A stretch of 10,133 nucleotides of DNA from an uncultured Lachnospiraceae bacterium (lineage in GTDB: Bacteria > Bacillota > Clostridia > Lachnospirales > Lachnospiraceae): NCBI GenBank assembly GCA_910577065.1, contig CAJTLD010000098.1, positions 1 to 10,133 on the forward strand, written 5' to 3'. How positions within the stretch are numbered: position 1 is the first letter of the stretch; every line of letters starts with the position of its first letter. Under the pieces are notes generated by a model. That model was not told the DNA's origin. It made no database searches and saw only the letters and a program-made list of their open reading frames with translations. The position numbers and the translations under genes are program-made. Below, one piece after another: positions 5,618 through 10,133 of this stretch.

Positions 5618-6769
5618 ATGAAAATCTTGTTTTTTCAGTGGCATTCTTTTTTGAATAAGGGGATGGAACGGGCGCTTAAGAAATTGGATATCGGATATGA
5701 CACGTTTTTTTATCAGTTTACGGATTGGGAAAAGGACGACGTGTTTTTAGAACGTTTGAAAAAGAAGATAAAAGGGACGGATTACCGCCTTGTTTTGTCT
5801 GTAAACTTTTCACCTTTGATTTCAGAGGTGTGTGAAGAGTTTGGGCTTCCTTATATTTCCTGGGTTTATGATTCGCCGGTGCATATTAAAGATCTGGAAT
5901 CTATGAAGCGAAGCTGCAATCATATTTATTTCTTTGATCGCGGCCAGGCAGAAGAGTACCGCCGTGCCGGCATACCGGCAAAGCATCTGCCCCTTGCTGT
6001 GGACGTGGAAGTTTTTGGGAAGGCGATTGCAGGCGCGGGCACAAGAAAATACGGTTCAGAGATTTCCCTGGTTGGAAAATTATATCAGACAGATTATTCT
6101 TATTTTACGGCGCCGTTGTCCGAATATCTGAGAGGATATCTGGAAGGGATTGTAAATTCCCAGATGAAGGTTTACGGCGGTTATTTGATTCCTGAGTTAA
6201 TTACGCAGGAATTGTTAAATAAAATGAATGAGAATTACAAAAAGGCGGCAAAAGACGGGTTTGTGATGGGAAGACGGGAGTTGGAATTTATGCTTGCCTG
6301 CGAAACGACCGGACGGGAACGCTATCTGGCTTTGTCGCTTTTGTCCAGGCATTATCCGGTAGATTTGTATTCTACAGATGAGGACAAGCGGCTGAATCAT
6401 GTCAATTATTGCGGTTATGCGGATTATTATAAAGAAATGCCCGCGGTGTTTGCAGGAAGCAGGGTAAACCTGAACATTTCTTTAAAGACCGTACGGACCG
6501 GCATCCCGTTGCGCGTGCTTGATATTATGGGTTGCCAAGGATTTGTACTTAGCAATTATCAAGAGGAGATAGCAGAGCATTTTGTCCCGGGAGAGGAATG
6601 CGTTTTGTATGAAAGCCTGGAGGATATGTATATAAAAGCAGATTATTATCTGAAGCATGAAGCGGAGCGGGAACGGATTGCGGCGGCAGGGTATGAAAAA
6701 GTGAAGAGGGATTTTGCGTTTGAGCAGAGACTTCGGGATATGATGCGGATGATGGGAGAGAAACCGTAA
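5618..6769 (+). CDS. DUF3880/CgeB-like glycosyltransferase
   Basis: A 383-residue cytoplasmic glycosyltransferase of GT-B type. The N-terminal half is like DUF3880: MKILFFQWHSFLNKGM, then YRLVLSVNFSPLISEVCEEF and YISWVYDSPVH (79-89). The C-terminal half is like Glyco_trans_1_2: VNYCGYADYYKEMPAVF, then RVNLNISLK, RTGIPLRVLDIMGCQGFVLS (293-312) and a final helix with ERIAAAGYEKVKRDFAFEQRL. CgeB of Bacillus spore coat and several flagellin glycosylation enzymes share this layout. The frame extends upstream to ATG 5567, but that codon lies in the loop of the hairpin. GGAGG at 5608-5612 is 5 bases before ATG 5618, where the conserved protein begins, so I use 5618. Its stop TAA overlaps an ATG (TAATG at 6767-6771), the normal coupled start of the next gene. 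The sugar transferred is unknown. Confidence 0.85.
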   Translation: MKILFFQWHSFLNKGMERALKKLDIGYDTFFYQFTDWEKDDVFLERLKKKIKGTDYRLVLSVNFSPLISEVCEEFGLPYISWVYDSPVHIKDLESMKRSCNHIYFFDRGQAEEYRRAGIPAKHLPLAVDVEVFGKAIAGAGTRKYGSEISLVGKLYQTDYSYFTAPLSEYLRGYLEGIVNSQMKVYGGYLIPELITQELLNKMNENYKKAAKDGFVMGRRELEFMLACETTGRERYLALSLLSRHYPVDLYSTDEDKRLNHVNYCGYADYYKEMPAVFAGSRVNLNISLKTVRTGIPLRVLDIMGCQGFVLSNYQEEIAEHFVPGEECVLYESLEDMYIKADYYLKHEAERERIAAAGYEKVKRDFAFEQRLRDMMRMMGEKP

Positions 6770-6846
6770 TGAAATATGGATGTGTTTCTGCCAGATCAAA
6801 AAGAATATGTGGCGGCGATTTTAAATGGATGGTATATACATTATAG
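6769..6846 (+). other. Orphan coupled start of the pyruvyl transferase gene, out of frame
   Basis: An ATG overlapping the previous stop (TAATG) opens 25 codons beginning MKYGCVSARSK and ends at TAG. Its placement with GGGAGAG at 6754-6760 is that of a normal gene start, and MKYG matches how this family often begins. After three or four codons the sequence no longer fits the family, while the family sequence continues in the +1 frame from MDVFLPDQ. This marks the lost original 5' end. Confidence 0.45.
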
Positions 6847-7723
6847 CTTTACCTTTCCTCCTTCCCCATATATACTGCCGTTGTTTGTTGGAACTCATTT
6901 TAACTGTGATGCGACGATATTTGGAGACTATTCCTATTTGGACGGATATGCGACGGAGTATCTGAATATGTATGAACCAATTGGCTGCCGGGATTGGCAG
7001 ACGGCAAATATTTTGGGGGAGAAGGGAATAGAAAGTTATTTTTCGGGGTGTCTGACGTTGACACTACAAAAATTTGGGGGCGTTACTTCAAATCATACGG
7101 TTTTTTTGACAGATGTGCCGCCTGAAATAAAAACGTATATAGATTCTCTGCTTCCGGATAAACCGCGGATTAGCCTGACACATAGATTTACGGCAGAGGA
7201 AACCGGTTGGCAAAGCTGGCAGAAACGGGAAGAGCGGATTGAGTTGTTTTTGAAGAGATATCAGGGAGCAGATTTGGTTGTAACAACGAGGCTTCATTGT
7301 GCGTTGCCATGTATTGCTCTGGGAACGCCCGTTATTTTAGTAGTAAACAGAAATGAAGATTATTATGACAGGATAGAATGTTTTTCACAATGTTGCTTCT
7401 GTTTTAACAAAGAAGAGATTTTGGGAGGAAAAGCAGACGGGATACTGCTGAAACCTGTAGAAAATAAAAAACCGGAAAATATGATCCATCAAATGCAAAA
7501 GATCTTGCAGGATTTTATATCAGACTGTATGAAAGATAAAAAGGATACGAATTTTCTTCCGGATTTGTCTTTGTATCAGGATTTATATATAAAGCGCAGC
7601 CAATGTGCTCGTCGTGCCGCTCAGGTATTGTTGCAAAGACAATATAATCTGGAACAGCAATATAATCAGGATATGGAAAAAGTGAGATGCATAATGGAGC
7701 GGCTAAAAAATATTCAAATTTAA
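6776..7723 (+). CDS. Polysaccharide pyruvyl transferase family protein, N-terminus lost by deletion
   Basis: A 315-codon frame of the polysaccharide pyruvyl transferase family (CsaB-like), whose members transfer ketal pyruvate or act as related transferases on surface glycans. Visible motifs are VAAILNGWYIHYSFTFPPSP (12-31), YEPIGCRDWQTANIL (66-80), YFSGCLTLTL (88-97), and VVTTRLHCALPCIALGTPVI (168-187). The C-terminus (235-315) is a long charged, helical tail with QRQYNLEQQYNQDMEK. The family normally begins about 35-45 residues earlier, with a GDxIQS-type loop and a DRE motif; both are absent. At 6769 an ATG coupled to the previous stop, with GGGAGAG 8 bases upstream, begins MKYG, the expected start of such proteins, but in another frame that closes at 6844-6846. 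A short deletion with frame change near 6772-6780 explains this. ATG 6776 could be reached by reinitiation, but the product would lack its first strand-loop and may be inactive. Confidence 0.75.
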   Translation: MDVFLPDQKEYVAAILNGWYIHYSFTFPPSPYILPLFVGTHFNCDATIFGDYSYLDGYATEYLNMYEPIGCRDWQTANILGEKGIESYFSGCLTLTLQKFGGVTSNHTVFLTDVPPEIKTYIDSLLPDKPRISLTHRFTAEETGWQSWQKREERIELFLKRYQGADLVVTTRLHCALPCIALGTPVILVVNRNEDYYDRIECFSQCCFCFNKEEILGGKADGILLKPVENKKPENMIHQMQKILQDFISDCMKDKKDTNFLPDLSLYQDLYIKRSQCARRAAQVLLQRQYNLEQQYNQDMEKVRCIMERLKNIQI

Positions 7724-7735
7724 TGAAGTAAACGG

Positions 7736-8215
7736 ATGGTGCAGGAAAATTTGATTTTAAAAAACGAAAATGACATATATATTTTTTTTGAAACAATAAA
7801 ACAGTTAGAAGCACAAAGTATCCTTGATATCGGAATGTTTTTAAAGCGGATTGGAAGTGTTTCCAGAAAAGCAATGGATTGTGAAATTCCGGAGACTGTC
7901 CGGCTTAATGGAGTAGATTTATTTCCGGAAAAGGAGTTTCCCGTATGGAAGCATGTTTATGATACAATTGAAAATGGGGAGCATTTTTTGGAAAAGCGGG
8001 TAAAAGACAGATACGATCTTACTGTGATGCTTGGCGTGGATGCGTTGCTTCCAATGCCGGTATTTGCTAATATTATAGAAAAAATTTCGTTTTATACCAG
8101 GTTTTTGCTGGTAAACAGAATTTTGGATATTTGGAAAAAAGAATGGGTCAATGCTAAAATCATAGATTTACGTGTAGAAGCAGATTCGTATTGTCTCGTG
8201 GATTTTGGGGTGTGA
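7736..8215 (+). CDS. Small Rossmann/methyltransferase-like protein, unknown function
   Basis: A 159-residue soluble protein. I do not recognise a named family. The pattern looks like a reduced methyltransferase-type Rossmann fold: SILDIGMFLKRIGSVSR (28-44) at the place of motif I, RLNGVDLFPE (56-65) like the acidic strand-2 loop, DRYDLTVMLGVDALLP (91-106) like motif IV, then EWVNAKIIDLRVEADSYCLV at the end. The glycine-rich GxGxG loop of true SAM-binding enzymes is replaced by GMFLKRIG, so it may bind a different ligand or none. It starts 12 bases after the previous stop. An ATG overlapping that stop at 7723 leads straight to a TAA, so ATG 7736 is used; the ribosome binding site is weak and coupling is likely. 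It ends 4 bases before the next gene's ATG. Between two transferases, an accessory or partner role in glycan assembly is plausible. Confidence 0.7.
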   Translation: MVQENLILKNENDIYIFFETIKQLEAQSILDIGMFLKRIGSVSRKAMDCEIPETVRLNGVDLFPEKEFPVWKHVYDTIENGEHFLEKRVKDRYDLTVMLGVDALLPMPVFANIIEKISFYTRFLLVNRILDIWKKEWVNAKIIDLRVEADSYCLVDFGV

Positions 8216-8219
8216 TAGC

Positions 8220-9779
8220 ATGGACACAAGAGTATATGTGATGACGCATAAAAAAATAGAGGAAATACCAGACAAAATGTACATACCGCTTCAGGTGGGA
8301 GCCAAAGGCAGAGAAGCGTTGGGATATATAATGGATAACAGTGGGGAGAATATTTCAGGCAAAAACCAATATTATTGTGAACTGACGGGTATTTACTGGC
8401 TCTGGAAAAATGTGGATTGTGACATCATTGGAATATGTCATTATAGAAGGTATTTTACAAAGGATGAAAAGCTGCTGGATAAAGGTTACATCGAACGTAT
8501 TATGCAGACATATCCGATCATTATTCCAAACAGCAGCTGTGTAAATGAGACAGACGTATATCAGCATTATGCAAAAAGACACAACATAAATGATTTAAAG
8601 CTTTGCCGAGAAGTAATCAGCAGAAAATATCCGGCGTATCGGGAGGCTTTTGATTATGCTATGGATTCTATATTGGTATCTGTCGGGAATATGTGGATAA
8701 CCCGAAAAGAAATCTTTGACCGATATTGCGCATGGCTTTTTGATATTTTGTTCGAGGTGGAAAAGGAGATTGATTTCAGTGCATATGATGATTATCAAAA
8801 ACGGGTTATAGGCTTTTTGGCAGAACGGCTGTTTCGGGTATGGCTTTTCATGCAGCCAGAGGCAGTTACCGAAGAGAATATGAAACTGATTGATCCTGTG
8901 GATTTTTTCAATGCGGAAAAAAGAGTTGCTCTGCTTTATCAGTGTATAAAATTAAAAATAGATCCTGTTTTACGTCTCTATCGGGAATATGCCGGGAAAG
9001 AAAGCCTCGCGCAGCCTTTGGTTTGCCAGGATGATTTTGAGGGGAAAATACCGGTGTGGGTCTGTTGGTGGCAAGGCGAGGCAGATATGCCGGAGTTAAT
9101 CAGGGGCTGCATCCAGAGCCTGCGGAGAAATCTTCCTGCTGATAAGACGGCGTTTCGCTTGATTACTTTGGAAAACTGTATGGAGTATGTGACTTTTACG
9201 GAGACCGTGATCCGAAAGTTTAACGAAGGAATAATTACATATACGCATCTTTCGGATTTGCTTAGAGCAGAACTTTTGTTTCGTTATGGCGGGATGTGGG
9301 TGGATGCAACCTATTATGTTACAAAGCCGTTCGAAGCAGGAATATGGAACCAATCTCTGTATACTTTGCGGTTTGATTCTTCTGTTTGGCAAGCAGATAT
9401 TACAAAGGGCAGATGGTCCGGAAACTTTTGGTATGTGCAAAACAGGAGCCATAAGCTGTTTCGGTTTTTGATGGAATGTTTCTGGTATTATTGGGAAACA
9501 GAGGATAAGCTGATTGATTATTTTTTGATTGATTATCTAATTGCGGCTGCAGTGGAATGCTTTGAAGATATTAAATTAGAATTGCAACAGTGCGATTGTT
9601 GCGGAAAATCTGTTTTTGAGTTGCAGAAGTGGATGAACCGTAAAAGTTCTTTGGAGAGAATAAACGGGGTGATGCGGGAAAGCCCTTTTTATAAATTGAA
9701 TCGGAATGTTTCGTATCAAAAGGAAAATATGGCAGGGGAGCAAACTATTTATGGATGCTTATTTGGAACGCAGCAATGA
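8220..9779 (+). CDS. Two-domain glycosyltransferase: DUF4422 plus Caps_synth (GT32-like)
   Basis: A 519-residue protein joining two glycosyltransferase domains. The N-terminal DUF4422 domain (about 1-225) has VYVMTHKK at the start, then GENISGKNQYYCELTGIYWL, IGICHYRRYF (70-79), GNMWITRKEIFDRYCAWLF (156-174) and GFLAERLFRVW. The C-terminal domain (about 270-415) resembles capsular polysaccharide synthesis proteins of the GT32-like kind: IPVWVCWWQGEADMPELI from 277, SDLLRAELLFRYGGMWVDAT (344-363) with the acidic metal-binding motif, then a WSGNFWYVQNRSHKL segment. Such fusions probably add two sugars in sequence to one acceptor. A TTG at 8205 could extend the frame by 5 codons, but ATG 8220 directly precedes the conserved MDTRVYVMTHK and has GGGG 9 bases upstream. 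The end overlaps the next gene by 29 bases. Confidence 0.85.
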   Translation: MDTRVYVMTHKKIEEIPDKMYIPLQVGAKGREALGYIMDNSGENISGKNQYYCELTGIYWLWKNVDCDIIGICHYRRYFTKDEKLLDKGYIERIMQTYPIIIPNSSCVNETDVYQHYAKRHNINDLKLCREVISRKYPAYREAFDYAMDSILVSVGNMWITRKEIFDRYCAWLFDILFEVEKEIDFSAYDDYQKRVIGFLAERLFRVWLFMQPEAVTEENMKLIDPVDFFNAEKRVALLYQCIKLKIDPVLRLYREYAGKESLAQPLVCQDDFEGKIPVWVCWWQGEADMPELIRGCIQSLRRNLPADKTAFRLITLENCMEYVTFTETVIRKFNEGIITYTHLSDLLRAELLFRYGGMWVDATYYVTKPFEAGIWNQSLYTLRFDSSVWQADITKGRWSGNFWYVQNRSHKLFRFLMECFWYYWETEDKLIDYFLIDYLIAAAVECFEDIKLELQQCDCCGKSVFELQKWMNRKSSLERINGVMRESPFYKLNRNVSYQKENMAGEQTIYGCLFGTQQ

Positions 9780-10133
9780 GAAAAGTTTTTTAAATCTTAT
9801 TAAAACGATGCTTATTGAGATTGAAAAAGACACAAAATTCAAAAAATCTACCCTTGATGCTTTATCAATAGCGTATAACAAATTGTCAGCTGAAAAACAG
9901 GAAAGCTGTCTGGAAATAATTGTTCAAACGCTGGAAGATAACTATTGGGTAGAGATTTTTCTGTTGGCTACATTATTAATACATATAAAAGATAAAAAGA
10001 TAGTATACCATATTAAAAAAGTGTTGGAAAATCCGTCATACCCTTTGTGGGAAAGGTTGAACGATTTTCTTCAGTTGAAGATATATTTGTTTACAGAACC
10101 TGTATTGAAACAAAAATATGAAAAATATCAATA
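9751..10133 (+). CDS. Partial helical protein, N-terminal part (runs off the window)
   Basis: An ATG at 9751, with GGGGAG at 9735-9740, opens a frame that stays open for 127 codons to the end of the window. It begins MDAYLERSNEKSFLNLIKTM and continues with short amphipathic helices: STLDALSIAYNKLS, ESCLEIIVQTLEDNYW, VEIFLLATLLIHIK, and LFTEPVLKQKYEKYQ. The helical repeat look (TPR-like) resembles the N-terminal scaffolds that precede a glycosyltransferase domain in clostridial surface-glycan loci, but no catalytic motif is in view. It overlaps the two-domain transferase by 29 bases, which implies translational coupling and the same operon. Base composition here is more AT-rich by eye than in the alditol block. 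Coding status is well supported by length and start; function is open. Confidence 0.7.
   Translation, partial: MDAYLERSNEKSFLNLIKTMLIEIEKDTKFKKSTLDALSIAYNKLSAEKQESCLEIIVQTLEDNYWVEIFLLATLLIHIKDKKIVYHIKKVLENPSYPLWERLNDFLQLKIYLFTEPVLKQKYEKYQ

Noticed and set aside
1720..8565. A 15-base identity (ACAGACGTATATCAG) shared by the two DUF4422 genes
   Set aside because: The two copies fall at different places in the domain, so it looks like chance and not a recombination repeat.
1..10133. CRISPR arrays, tRNA and rRNA genes, attachment sites
   Set aside because: No regularly spaced repeats, no cloverleaf or ribosomal RNA sequence and no direct-repeat pair beyond the insertion sequence end were seen by eye.

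Overview
The window reads as low-to-moderate GC Firmicutes DNA, most likely from a motile gut-type clostridium of the Lachnospiraceae kind. The reasons are AT-rich spacers, strong GGAGG ribosome binding sites, an IS3-family element, DUF4422 and DUF3880 glycosyltransferases, and one good match to a flagellar sigma-28 (SigD/FliA) promoter. All supported genes lie on the + strand. The organism assignment is inference.

Left part (1-2500) is a damaged accessory border. It holds the 3' end of an IS3-family insertion sequence (1-361, with an in-frame TGA at its first codon here), the 3' stub of a disrupted gene that resembles the end of a sulfotransferase (362-697), a DUF4422 glycosyltransferase with a PglD-like N-terminal domain (722-1831), and about 670 bp without an intact gene. 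That gap contains an eroded SecB-like C-terminus (2074-2211) and a sigma-A type promoter followed by a hairpin leader (2392-2504).

Central part (2505-5077) is a tight three-gene block: a ribulose-phosphate 3-epimerase homologue, an IspD/TarI-type cytidylyltransferase and a zinc-dependent polyol-phosphate dehydrogenase. Together they could make a CDP-activated sugar alcohol (CDP-ribitol or CDP-arabinitol type) from a pentulose 5-phosphate.

Right part (5078-10133) starts with a sigma-28-like promoter ahead of a small helical protein of unknown function (5190-5552) and a perfect 10-bp hairpin. Then come a DUF3880/CgeB-like glycosyltransferase (5618-6769), a polysaccharide pyruvyl transferase homologue that has lost its N-terminus (6776-7723), a small Rossmann/methyltransferase-like protein (7736-8215), a DUF4422 plus Caps_synth two-domain glycosyltransferase (8220-9779) and the start of one more helical protein (9751-end). 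These are closely packed or overlapping and probably co-transcribed.

Working model (inference): this is a surface-glycan locus, plausibly a flagellin glycosylation island, in which the centre makes a nucleotide-activated alditol phosphate donor and the right half assembles or decorates the glycan. The sigma-28 site and the small helical protein are the main links to flagella. No flagellin gene is in the window.
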